From contig NZ_JAHVJQ010000009.1 in NCBI RefSeq assembly GCF_019801145.1, positions 124,001 to 188,000 on the forward strand: DNA of 64,000 nt, written 5' to 3'. The notes below the pieces were generated by a model. It saw only the letters and a program-made list of their open reading frames with translations, did no database searches and was not told the origin of the DNA. Source of the DNA: Leisingera aquaemixtae. GTDB lineage: Bacteria > Pseudomonadota > Alphaproteobacteria > Rhodobacterales > Rhodobacteraceae. This document shows, piece by piece, positions 9,493 through 17,441 of the stretch (its first letter is position 1; every line of letters starts with the position of its first letter). The translations under genes were made by a program, and so were the position numbers.

Positions 9493-11079
9493 TCAGGCGA
9501 GATCCTTGTAGGAAATCTCCTTGGTGTCAGCACCTTCGCCCACCCGGCCGCGGCGCACGATCAGGCGGTTCAGCGCGTTCACATAGGCCTTGGCCGAGGC
9601 CACAACCGTGTCGGTGTTGGCGCTTTCGCCGGTGGCGATGTTGCCGTCCTCTTCCAGCCGCACAGAGACGGTTGCCTGCGCGTCGGTGCCCTCGGTGACC
9701 GCATGCACCTGATAAAGCTGCAGGCGGGCGGTGTTCGGATAGATCTTGCGGATCGCCTTAAAAGTTGCATCCACCGGCCCGTCGCCCTCGGCGGTCTCGG
9801 TGACGTCCTTGCCGTCGATCTCCATCTCAACGGTGGATTCCGCCGGGCCGCCGGTGCCGCAGACCACTTTCATCGAGACGATCTTGAGGTGGTCGTTCTC
9901 CGCGTCGGTGCCGATACGCATCAGCGCGATCAAGTCGTCGTCGAACACTTCTTTCTTGCGGTCGGCCAGCTCTTTGAAGCGGACAAAGACGTCCTTCAGC
10001 TGGTTGTCGCCCACCTCATAGCCGAGGTGCTCCAGCTTGTCGCGCAGCGCCGCGCGGCCGGAATGCTTGCCCAAGGGCAGCGAAGTGCCGGAGAGGCCGA
10101 TGTCCTCGGGCCGCATGATTTCGAAGTTCTCGCGGTTCTTCAGCATGCCGTCCTGGTGGATGCCGCTTTCATGGGCAAAGGCGTTCTTGCCGACAATCGC
10201 CTTGTTCGGCTGCACCACGAAGCCGGACACGGTCGAGACCCGGCGCGAGATATGCATGATCTTGGTGGTGTCGATGCCGGTGTGCCAAGGCATGATGTCA
10301 TTGCGCGTCTTCAGCGCCATCACAACTTCCTCAAGCGCGGTGTTGCCCGCCCGCTCGCCGAGGCCGTTGATGGTGCATTCGATCTGGCGCGCACCGCCGG
10401 CCACGGCTGCCAGCGCGTTGGCGGTCGCCATCCCGAGGTCGTTGTGGCAATGGGTGGCAAAGACCACCTCGTCGGCGCCCGGCACGGTCTCGATCAGGCG
10501 CTTGATCAGATCGGCGCTTTCCGCAGGCGCGGTATAGCCGACGGTGTCGGGGATGTTGATGGTGGTGGCGCCGGCCTTGATCGCGATCTCGATAACCCGG
10601 CACAGGTAATCCCACTCGGTCCGGGTCGCATCCATCGGCGACCACTGCACGTTATCGACCAGGTTGCGGGCATGGGTCACGGTCTCGTGGATCTTGTCCG
10701 CCATCTCATCCATGGTGAGGTTCGGGATGGCGCGGTGCAGCGGCGAGGTGCCGATGAAGGTGTGGATGCGCGGCTGCGCAGCCTTACGCACCGCTTCGGC
10801 GCAGCGGTCGATGTCCTTGAAGTTGGCGCGCGCCAGGCCGCAGATCACCGCGTTCTTGGAGCGTTCGGCAATCTCGGACACGGCGGCAAAGTCGCCTTCG
10901 GAGGCAATCGGGAAGCCGGCCTCGATGATGTCCACGCCCATCTCGTCCAGAAGCTCGGCAATCTCCAGCTTCTCGTCATGGGTCATGGTGGCGCCGGGGC
11001 TCTGTTCGCCGTCGCGCAGGGTGGTGTCGAAAATCAATACACGGGATTTGTCGCCGGAAATCGGGGATGCGTTGGTCAT
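9493..11079 (-). CDS. leuA: 2-isopropylmalate synthase LeuA
   Basis: First committed enzyme of leucine synthesis: acetyl-CoA plus 2-oxoisovalerate gives 2-isopropylmalate. The 528-residue product has the catalytic motif VLIFDTTLRDGEQSPGA near the N-terminus, the metal-binding FATHCHNDLGMA, and a C-terminal LeuA regulatory domain that usually binds leucine for feedback inhibition. I chose ATG 11079 (MTNASPISGDK); an in-frame ATG at 11124 lies within the leader structures. Upstream is a leucine-rich leader peptide (11182-11268). Confidence 0.95.
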   Translation of the reverse strand: MTNASPISGDKSRVLIFDTTLRDGEQSPGATMTHDEKLEIAELLDEMGVDIIEAGFPIASEGDFAAVSEIAERSKNAVICGLARANFKDIDRCAEAVRKAAQPRIHTFIGTSPLHRAIPNLTMDEMADKIHETVTHARNLVDNVQWSPMDATRTEWDYLCRVIEIAIKAGATTINIPDTVGYTAPAESADLIKRLIETVPGADEVVFATHCHNDLGMATANALAAVAGGARQIECTINGLGERAGNTALEEVVMALKTRNDIMPWHTGIDTTKIMHISRRVSTVSGFVVQPNKAIVGKNAFAHESGIHQDGMLKNRENFEIMRPEDIGLSGTSLPLGKHSGRAALRDKLEHLGYEVGDNQLKDVFVRFKELADRKKEVFDDDLIALMRIGTDAENDHLKIVSMKVVCGTGGPAESTVEMEIDGKDVTETAEGDGPVDATFKAIRKIYPNTARLQLYQVHAVTEGTDAQATVSVRLEEDGNIATGESANTDTVVASAKAYVNALNRLIVRRGRVGEGADTKEISYKDLA

Positions 11080-11105
11080 GATGGTATCTCTTGTCTCTGT
11101 CCTAG

Positions 11106-11188
11106 GCCCTTCCAGGGCATTCATAGCCTTCGATGGCGCGCGTGCGGCAATCCTCTGAGCGGGCGCGCCGGAAGGGCACGCTCAGAGG
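11106..11188 (-). promoter_or_regulatory. leuA leader RNA with mutually exclusive pairings
   Basis: Reading the minus strand, a perfect 10-bp stem CCTCTGAGCG/CGCTCAGAGG (11179-11188 with 11152-11161) starts at the leader peptide stop. Its loop contains GCCCTTCC (11170-11177), exactly complementary to GGAAGGGC at 11106-11113; the latter can alternatively fold locally with GCCCT just before it. These options fit pause, antiterminator and downstream control structures. No clear U-run follows, so control could be Rho-dependent or act on translation of leuA. Confidence 0.6.
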
Positions 11189-11268
11189 CGGGCTAGGATC
11201 AGTAGGGCGCGCAGAGCTGCACCGCGGGACGCGGCGGCGGCAAGGGTGATATCTGCGCAAATGGTCAT
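11182..11268 (-). CDS. Putative leu operon leader peptide
   Basis: 28 codons from ATG 11266-11268 to TGA at 11182-11184, ending AALRALLILARL. Five of the last ten codons are Leu (CTG, CTA, CTG, CTA, CTC), plus one Ile, and two are CTA, a rare codon in high-GC genomes. The stop lies in the left arm of a strong hairpin, 100 bases upstream of leuA. This is the classic layout of a ribosome-mediated attenuator. Attenuation of leuA has been described for alphaproteobacteria in general; the assignment here is from sequence alone. Confidence 0.75.
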   Translation of the reverse strand: MTICADITLAAAASRGAALRALLILARL

Positions 11269-11374
11269 GGCAGGGATTTATACAGAGGTGCCGCCGAATG
11301 GAAAGAGGATTCTGGCCCCGTTGCAGTGCCTGGCGGCCGCTGCCCGGCTCCGGTATGCGGCTGCATGCGGTAAG

Positions 11375-11404
11375 TTCAAGACAATGTTGAAAAAAGCGTA
11401 TAAT
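11375..11404 (+). promoter_or_regulatory. Candidate sigma-70-type promoter for the Usp/AGCS operon
   Basis: A perfect TATAAT at 11399-11404 is preceded after 18 bases by TTCAAG (11375-11380), a weak -35. It stands in an AT-rich patch of otherwise GC-rich DNA, 160 bases before the Usp start. Confidence 0.35.
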
Positions 11405-11565
11405 ATAAGTAACAGCCGCAGGCAGTTTCAATGCGGCAGTTTGTCCGCACCGCGATATTTTTTGCGTGGAAACGGCTATTGGGGCTTGCGCTGGCAGAGA
11501 TGATGGCGTTGACGGCCCGGATCCGGCGCTCCTGAAGAAGAAAGCGCCATCGATAGGAGGAAACA

Positions 11566-12000
11566 GTGTCAAACAAAATTGTCCTTGGATATGACGACAG
11601 CGAGGCCGCCAAATCGGCGCTTGCTTTTGCCGTCAGCCTTGCCAAAGCGCAAGGGGCGGAGCTGGTGATTGCGCATGTGCTGGATTGGTCGCCCTATTCC
11701 TTCCTGACCCCGGAAGAGATCGAACAGCGCCACAAGCGCCGCGCAGAAGAGCTGAAGCGCGCAGAGGATGCGCTGCTGGCTCCGGTGCGCAAAAGCCTGG
11801 CGGACAGCGGTGTCACCGTTTCCACAGAGCTGAAGTACGGCCACATCGCTGAGACTCTGATCGATGTGATCAAGGAAAGCGGCGCCAGCCATCTGATCAT
11901 TGGCCGCACCGGCCATTCGGCGCTGTCGTCGCGGCTGTTCGGCTCGGTCGCGGGCACCCTGGCGCAGGCCGCGCCGGTCCCGGTCACCATTGTTCCGTAA
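11566..12000 (+). CDS. Universal stress protein (UspA family)
   Basis: 144-residue single Usp domain with the ATP-binding-type ending GRTGHSALSSRLFGSVAGTL, matching G-x2-G-x9-G-(S/T). The start is GTG at 11566, supported by an AGGAGG site at 11555-11560 (in cgataggagg). Only 21 bases separate it from the symporter gene downstream, so they are probably co-transcribed. A Usp next to an amino acid symporter suggests a link between transport and energy or stress state, which is inference. Confidence 0.9.
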   Translation: MSNKIVLGYDDSEAAKSALAFAVSLAKAQGAELVIAHVLDWSPYSFLTPEEIEQRHKRRAEELKRAEDALLAPVRKSLADSGVTVSTELKYGHIAETLIDVIKESGASHLIIGRTGHSALSSRLFGSVAGTLAQAAPVPVTIVP

Positions 12001-12021
12001 AGATAAACTCAGAGGACAGTC

Positions 12022-13566
12022 ATGAGTAAATCAATCAAGGCGGCAGCCCTGTCTGCACCGCTGCTGCTGGCGGCAACCGCTCCGGCGATGGCACAATCCG
12101 TCGACGAGCGGGTCAATGAGCTGTTTGCCAGCTCCACCGGCTGGTTCGTCAACCTGATCTTCAGCCCGTTTCCCGGCACCAGCTTCCCCTGGATCGTGGC
12201 CTGGCTGGTTGTCGCGGCCACCGTGTTCACCATCTACTTCGGCCTGATCCAGTTCCGCGCCTTCCCGCACTCGATTGCGCTGGTCAAAGGCGACTACGCC
12301 GACCCCAATGACGCGGGCGAGGTCAGCCACTTCCAGGCGCTGGCAACCGCGCTCTCCGGCACCGTCGGCCTCGGCAACATCGCCGGCGTTGCGGTGGCAG
12401 TCGGCATCGGCGGCCCGGGCGCAACCTTCTGGATGATCCTGGCCGGCCTGATGGGCATGGCCTCCAAGTTCACCGAATGCACGCTGGGCGTCAAATACCG
12501 CAATGAGTTCGAAGACGGCCACGTCTCCGGCGGCCCGATGTACTACATGACCAAGGGCTTTGCCGAACGCGGCCTGCCGATGGGCAAGTTCCTGGCGGTG
12601 CTGTTCTCGGTGTTCTGCATTCTCGGCGCCCTGGGCGGCGGCAACATGTTCCAGGCCAACCAGGCGCACGCGCAGATCACCAATGTGGTCGGCCAGTATC
12701 CGGGCTGGATCACCGGCGTCGTGTTCGCCGCGGTGGTGTTTGCGGTGATCGTGGGCGGCCTCAAGTCGATTGCCCGCGTGACCGAAAAAGTGGTTCCCTT
12801 CATGGGCATCATGTATGTGGCAGCCGCGATCGTCATCCTAGGCATGAACGCCGACAAGATCGGCTGGGCTTTCGGTCAGATCTTCGAAGGCGCCTTCACC
12901 GGCCTCGGCATCGCCGGCGGCATGGTTGGCGCGCTGATCCAGGGCTTCAAGCGGGCGGCGTTCTCCAACGAGGCCGGCGTCGGCTCCGCAGCCATCGCCC
13001 ACTCCGCCGTGCGCACCAAGGAGCCGATCACCGAAGGTTTCGTGTCGCTGCTGGAACCTTTCATCGACACCGTGGTGATCTGCACCATGACCGCGCTGGT
13101 GATCATCATCACCGGCCAGCTGATCCAGGACCCGAACACCGGCCTCTACCTGCTGGATGAAGGCGCAAGCACCATTCAGACCATTGACGGCAACAAAGGC
13201 GTGGCGCTGACCTCGGCGGCCTTCTCCTCGGCCTTCGGCTGGTTCCAGTACGTGCTGGCGCTGGCGGTGATCCTGTTCGCCTTCTCCACCATGATCAGCT
13301 GGTCCTACTACGGCCTCAAGGCCTGGACCTTCCTGTTCGGCGAAGGCCAGACCACCGAACTGGTGTTCAAGGTGATCTTCTGCATCTTCGTGGTGATCGG
13401 CGCGGCGGCCAACCTCGGCCCGGTGATCGACTTCTCCGACGCGGCAATCTTTGCCATGGCGGTGGTCAACATCATCGCGCTCTACTTCCTGATGCCGATC
13501 GTCAAGAAAGAGCTGAACAGCTATCTGTCGCGCCTGAAGTCGGGTGAGATCAAGAAATTCGTCTGA
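12022..13566 (+). CDS. Sodium:alanine/glycine symporter (AGCS family)
   Basis: Inner membrane cation-coupled amino acid importer of 514 residues with about 11 membrane segments. Diagnostic blocks include ALATALSGTVGLGNIAGVA, and GFKRAAFSNEAGVGSAAIAH, which carries the conserved GxGS substrate-site region. The N-terminus has a signal-like segment ending AMAQ, so the annotation of an N-terminal cleaved peptide is possible. Second gene of the operon with Usp; ends before a strong terminator. Confidence 0.93.
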   Translation: MSKSIKAAALSAPLLLAATAPAMAQSVDERVNELFASSTGWFVNLIFSPFPGTSFPWIVAWLVVAATVFTIYFGLIQFRAFPHSIALVKGDYADPNDAGEVSHFQALATALSGTVGLGNIAGVAVAVGIGGPGATFWMILAGLMGMASKFTECTLGVKYRNEFEDGHVSGGPMYYMTKGFAERGLPMGKFLAVLFSVFCILGALGGGNMFQANQAHAQITNVVGQYPGWITGVVFAAVVFAVIVGGLKSIARVTEKVVPFMGIMYVAAAIVILGMNADKIGWAFGQIFEGAFTGLGIAGGMVGALIQGFKRAAFSNEAGVGSAAIAHSAVRTKEPITEGFVSLLEPFIDTVVICTMTALVIIITGQLIQDPNTGLYLLDEGASTIQTIDGNKGVALTSAAFSSAFGWFQYVLALAVILFAFSTMISWSYYGLKAWTFLFGEGQTTELVFKVIFCIFVVIGAAANLGPVIDFSDAAIFAMAVVNIIALYFLMPIVKKELNSYLSRLKSGEIKKFV

Positions 13567-13605
13567 CAGGCCCCGGCCTGACCGCAGACGAAACTGAAAA
13601 AAAAC

Positions 13606-13633
13606 AGGCCTCTCCGGATATCCGGGGAGGCCT
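13606..13633. terminator. Bidirectional intrinsic terminator
   Basis: Palindrome AGGCCTC..CCGGA / TCCGG.GAGGCCT, followed by TCTTCTTTTT on the plus strand and preceded by an A-run that serves the minus strand. It separates the convergent symporter and MocR genes. Confidence 0.85.
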
Positions 13634-13646
13634 TCTTCTTTTTCGC

Positions 13647-15029
13647 TTACAGCTTGACGCAGTCCTCCACGATCCGGCGCAGCCCGGCGATCTGGCCGGG
13701 CAGGGCATCGGCCTGTGACTGGCAGAACCCGATCAGCAGGCCCCGGCACTGCTTTTCCGGATCATGCGGCGACAGCGGCCGCACGCCATAGCCCGCCTCT
13801 GCCGCGCGACGGCAGATTTCGGTGTCGTCCCGCATCCCCTTCAGGTGAAAAGCGATCTGCATGCCGGCATTGTGGCGATGGAAATGCCCCAGGGGCTCCG
13901 GCCAGCCCGCCAGCGCATCAGCCGCCGCGGCATAGCGTTCCGCATACAGCCTGCGGGCGCGGCGGATGTGGCGGTCGTACTGGCCCGATGCCATGAACTC
14001 AGCCAGCGGCCGCTGCGCGGTGATGGCGGCGCCTGCGCTGGGATGGATGAACTGTGACCGGAATTGCGGCACCAGCGCCGGCGGCAGGATCGCATAGCCC
14101 AGTCGCAGCGCATGGGAAAACGTCTTGGAAAACGTGCCGACGTAGATGCACCGCCCCTCGCGGTCCAGCGCGGCCATCGCAGGCACCGGCTGGCCGCCAT
14201 AGCGGAACTCGCTGTCGAAATTATCCTCGATGATCCAGCCGCCCCGGTCCTTGGCAGCCTGCAGAAAGGCCTGCCGCTGCGGCACCGGCAGGGTGCCCCC
14301 AAGCGGGAACTGATGCGAGGGCGTCAGCAGCGTCACCCTGGCCATCTGCCGCGGCACCTCAGCCCCGCGCGCGCCTGCCTGCAGCCAGCGCACCTGCCAG
14401 CCGCGGGCCTGGGCAAACCGCTGGGTGGGGGTAAAACCGGGGGCCTCCAGCGCGATATCCTCGCCGCCGACCAGAAACTCCATCGCCAGCTCAAGCGCCT
14501 CGCGCGCGCCGCTGGTCACCAGCACCTGTTCTGCGCTGCAGGCGATGCCCCGCCAGCGCGCCGCATAGGCTGCAATCTCGCGCCGCAGGTCCGGGTCGCC
14601 AAAGGCATCCTCCTGATGGCTCAGGCTCAGCGGGTCCATCCTTGCCACACGTGAAACACAGCGCGCCCAGGGGCGGGCCGGAAAAACCCCAGGATCCGGC
14701 ACCCCGGGCAGCAGCATGCCGGGCGCTGGCGGCGGCACCGCCGCAACGGAGCTGGACGGAACCTCCGGCGGCCGGATCGGCGCCACATCGCAGACAAAGA
14801 TCCCGGCGCCGCGCCGCGCCTCGGCGAAGCCCTCGGCCACCAACTGGTCATAGGCTGTCACCACGGTGGAGCGTGCCACCCCCAGATCCTGCGCCAGCGC
14901 CCGGGACGAGGGCAGGCGGGTGCCGATGCCCAGGCTGCCGCCGCTGATCTGACGGCGCAGCGCCGCAACGATCTGCAGATAGACAGGCTCTGCGCTGCGC
15001 TTGGACAGCAGACTGGAGAGGTCAATCAT
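13647..15029 (-). CDS. MocR-type GntR/aminotransferase-fusion regulator
   Basis: 460 residues: an N-terminal winged helix of the GntR family (residues 10-75, YLQIVAALRRQI, GTRLPSSRALAQDLGVARSTV) fused to a fold type I PLP aminotransferase-like domain (residues 110-455). The region YVGTFSKTFSHALRLGY contains the expected PLP-binding lysine (SKTF). Such proteins sense PLP or an amino compound. It is divergent from a PNPOx-fold gene with repeated ACTGGA sites between them, which suggests it controls that gene and itself. Identity as PdxR is possible but not shown. Confidence 0.9.
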   Translation of the reverse strand: MIDLSSLLSKRSAEPVYLQIVAALRRQISGGSLGIGTRLPSSRALAQDLGVARSTVVTAYDQLVAEGFAEARRGAGIFVCDVAPIRPPEVPSSSVAAVPPPAPGMLLPGVPDPGVFPARPWARCVSRVARMDPLSLSHQEDAFGDPDLRREIAAYAARWRGIACSAEQVLVTSGAREALELAMEFLVGGEDIALEAPGFTPTQRFAQARGWQVRWLQAGARGAEVPRQMARVTLLTPSHQFPLGGTLPVPQRQAFLQAAKDRGGWIIEDNFDSEFRYGGQPVPAMAALDREGRCIYVGTFSKTFSHALRLGYAILPPALVPQFRSQFIHPSAGAAITAQRPLAEFMASGQYDRHIRRARRLYAERYAAAADALAGWPEPLGHFHRHNAGMQIAFHLKGMRDDTEICRRAAEAGYGVRPLSPHDPEKQCRGLLIGFCQSQADALPGQIAGLRRIVEDCVKL

Positions 15030-15079
15030 ACTGGACTGCTCATTTTGTCAAAAACTGGAAGTTAATCACAATCCAGTTT
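15030..15079. promoter_or_regulatory. Putative MocR operator: two direct ACTGGA sites and one inverted
   Basis: ACTGGA occurs at 15030-15035 and 15054-15059 (24 bases apart) and, inverted, as TCCAGT at 15072-15077; the inner pair extends to AAACTGGA/TCCAGTTT. Direct plus inverted repeats in a divergent promoter are the usual MocR binding layout. Confidence 0.6.
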
Positions 15080-15124
15080 GCGCATATCCGTCACCGGGAA
15101 CAACAAGAAACATGAGGTGAGCCA

Positions 15125-15790
15125 ATGCGCCAACCCGAAGAAGCAACAGCCCTGAAGTCCGGCCGCAGCCGTTTGCGCCGCGCCCACGAGCGCGGCCTTT
15201 ATGACCGCGAGAGTGTCTACCAAGTGCTCGACGCCATGCCGCTGGCCCATATCGGTTACCAGATCGATGGCGCCACTTCGGTGCTGCCGACCCTGCAATG
15301 GCGCGAGGGCGATCATGTCTACTGGCACGGCTCCGCCGCCAGCCGCGCAATCCGGGCAATGGCGGGGGCGGAGGTCTGCCTGAGTGTCACCTGCATGGAC
15401 GGCTACGTGCTGGCCCGCTCCGCCTTCCACCATTCCGTCAACTTCCGCTCCGCGATGCTGTTCGGGGTGGCGGAGCAGGTCGCGGATGAGGACGCCAAGG
15501 CTGCCAGCCTCAAGGCGATGGTGGACCGTATCTTCCCCGGCCGCTGGGAGACCCTGCGCCCGATGAACGCACAGGAGTTGAAGGCAACCGCGGTGCTCAG
15601 GATGCCGATCGAGGAAGGCGCCGCCAAGATCCGCTCCGGCCCGCCCAAGGATGATGAGGAGGACTACGCCCTGCCGATCTGGGCCGGCGTGGTGCCGATG
15701 GGGCTGGAGTTGAAGCCGCCGCAACCCGATCCGGCCAATCTGGAGGGCGTGGCGATGCCCGACCACCTGAGCCGCATCCGCATCGGCTGA
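15125..15790 (+). CDS. Pyridoxamine 5'-phosphate oxidase-fold flavoprotein
   Basis: 221 residues of the split-barrel FMN-binding type related to NimA/PNPOx-like proteins: AHIGYQIDGATSVLPTLQW, VYWHGSAASR and CLSVTCMDGYVLARSAFHHSVNFRSAMLFG are typical of the group. The true reaction is unknown; such proteins bind FMN, F420 or haem. A GAGGTGAG ribosome site precedes ATG 15125. Divergent from the MocR gene, which is likely its regulator and hints at a link to B6 or amine metabolism. Ends before a strong terminator. Confidence 0.82.
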   Translation: MRQPEEATALKSGRSRLRRAHERGLYDRESVYQVLDAMPLAHIGYQIDGATSVLPTLQWREGDHVYWHGSAASRAIRAMAGAEVCLSVTCMDGYVLARSAFHHSVNFRSAMLFGVAEQVADEDAKAASLKAMVDRIFPGRWETLRPMNAQELKATAVLRMPIEEGAAKIRSGPPKDDEEDYALPIWAGVVPMGLELKPPQPDPANLEGVAMPDHLSRIRIG

Positions 15791-15794
15791 AATG

Positions 15795-15823
15795 AAAAGG
15801 CGCGCCGTCCTGGCGCGCCTTTT
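15795..15823. terminator. Bidirectional intrinsic terminator
   Basis: AAAAGGCGCGCC (15795-15806) pairs perfectly with GGCGCGCCTTTT (15812-15823), followed by further T. It separates the convergent flavoprotein and MORN genes. Confidence 0.9.
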
Positions 15824-15837
15824 TTGATCATTCCGGT

Positions 15838-17259
15838 TTACTCGGTCTGGGCGGTGTCCCCGGCTCCGCTGGTGACCAGCGCGCCGTTTTCCCAGGTGCC
15901 GTCCGCCTGCTGGCCGCTGGCGTATCTCATCGTGCCCGGTCCCTGGCGCTTGCCGTTGACAAAGCTGCCTTCGTAGACGTCGCCATTGGCATAGGTCGCC
16001 ACGCCCTGGCCGTAAATCTTGCCTTCGCGCCATTCGCCCTCATAGGTGAAACCGTCAGGCATCACGATCTTGCCCTGCCCGTGGCGCTGGCTATCGGCGA
16101 ATTCGCCGGTGTAGACCGACCCGTCCGCATAGGTCACCGTGGCCTCGCCGTGGCGCTGCCCGTCCTGCCAGCCGCCCTCGTAGCGGTAGCCGTCGGCATA
16201 GGTCATCACCCCTTGGCCGTCGTTTTTGGCGTTCTTGAAGCCGCCGGTGTAAATGATGCCGCTGGGGTAGGTGGCGGTGCCTTCGCCCTCGATCACCCCG
16301 GCCACCCAGTCGCCTTCGTAGGTGGAGCCGTCGGGATAGGTGATCTTGCCTTTGCCCTCTGCCAGGTCATCGCGGAAATCGCCTTCATAGACAGAGCCGT
16401 CGGGGTAGATCATCTTGCCCTTGCCCTCGATCTGCCCCTTCACCCATTGGCCGGTATAGCTGTATCCGTCTTTCTCGGTGATGGTGCCGGTGCCATGGCG
16501 CTGATCATTCAGAAAGTCACCGGCATAGATATCGCCATTGGCATAGGTCTGCTTGCCGGTGCCGTGGCGGCGGCCTTTCTGCAGTTCGCCCTCGTAGATG
16601 TCGCCATTGGGCTGCGACAGCCTGCCGGTGCCGTGCATCTGGCTGGCGGCCCATTCGCCCTCGTAGACCAGCCCGTCAGAGGTCTCCAGCTTGCCCTGGC
16701 CCTGCAGCTGGCCATCCGCGACGGAGCCCTCATAGACGGTGCCTTCGGCATAGGTGATCCTGGCTAGGCCTTCCTGGCGGCCCTCCACCCAGTCGCCGTC
16801 ATAGGTATAGCCGTCGGGCGACGTCATCACGCCCTTGCCGTGCCGCTTGCCATTGGCAAAGCTGCCCTGATAGCGCACTCCGCTGGCATAGACCGAGGTG
16901 CCGTCGCCATGGATCTGCCCGTCCTGCCAGCCGCCCTCGTAGGTGCTGCCGTCGGCGCGGGTCAGCTTGCCCAGCCCGTGCGGTTTTCCCTGCGCGAACT
17001 CGCCCTCATAGACCGATCCGTCCGGGAACCGCGCCACGCCCTGGCCGCGCACCTCGCCGTCGACCCACTCGCCGGTGTATTCATAGCCGTTCGGCAGCTT
17101 GTAGGTGCCGGTGCCGTGCTGCAGCCCGTTGCGGAAGGTGCCCTCATAGACGCCGCCGATCTCGTCCTGGGTGGTGATGACCTCGCCTTCCTGCGCAATA
17201 GCCGGGGCGGCCAGTGCCAGGAGTGTGGAAAGCGCGAATGCGGTGCCGAAACGGGTCAT
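15838..17259 (-). CDS. Exported MORN-repeat protein
   Basis: 473 residues. A signal peptide ending PAIAQEG is followed by 18 consecutive 23-residue MORN units of the form YEGEW..G..HGxGxxxxxDG and a shorter nineteenth. The repeats cover nearly the whole mature protein and vary clearly at DNA level, so this is an old array. MORN repeats form extended beta-hairpin ladders that bind lipid or protein partners; no catalytic domain is present. A role in the periplasm or envelope is inferred from the signal peptide. Monocistronic between a terminator and nadE's divergent start. Confidence 0.93.
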   Translation of the reverse strand: MTRFGTAFALSTLLALAAPAIAQEGEVITTQDEIGGVYEGTFRNGLQHGTGTYKLPNGYEYTGEWVDGEVRGQGVARFPDGSVYEGEFAQGKPHGLGKLTRADGSTYEGGWQDGQIHGDGTSVYASGVRYQGSFANGKRHGKGVMTSPDGYTYDGDWVEGRQEGLARITYAEGTVYEGSVADGQLQGQGKLETSDGLVYEGEWAASQMHGTGRLSQPNGDIYEGELQKGRRHGTGKQTYANGDIYAGDFLNDQRHGTGTITEKDGYSYTGQWVKGQIEGKGKMIYPDGSVYEGDFRDDLAEGKGKITYPDGSTYEGDWVAGVIEGEGTATYPSGIIYTGGFKNAKNDGQGVMTYADGYRYEGGWQDGQRHGEATVTYADGSVYTGEFADSQRHGQGKIVMPDGFTYEGEWREGKIYGQGVATYANGDVYEGSFVNGKRQGPGTMRYASGQQADGTWENGALVTSGAGDTAQTE

Positions 17260-17441
17260 TCAAAACCTCTGCCTGCCCAGGAATTACGGTGCTGCTGCCA
17301 TTTAGGGTTGCTTGCCCGGAAACTAAGCTACCGCAGGCGGGGCCGCAATGTCTTTTCCCTGGCCTGCCGCCCTTGCCCTTTTCCTTGGCGGTCAATCTGG
17401 TAAATGGCTGAGGGAGGATATTTGCAAAGGGCCCAAGCAGC

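Noticed and set aside
9481-11196. Long plus-strand open frame of 571 codons
   Set aside because: It is antisense to leuA, has low-complexity His/Arg/Gly-rich composition from high-GC codon bias, and no family pattern.
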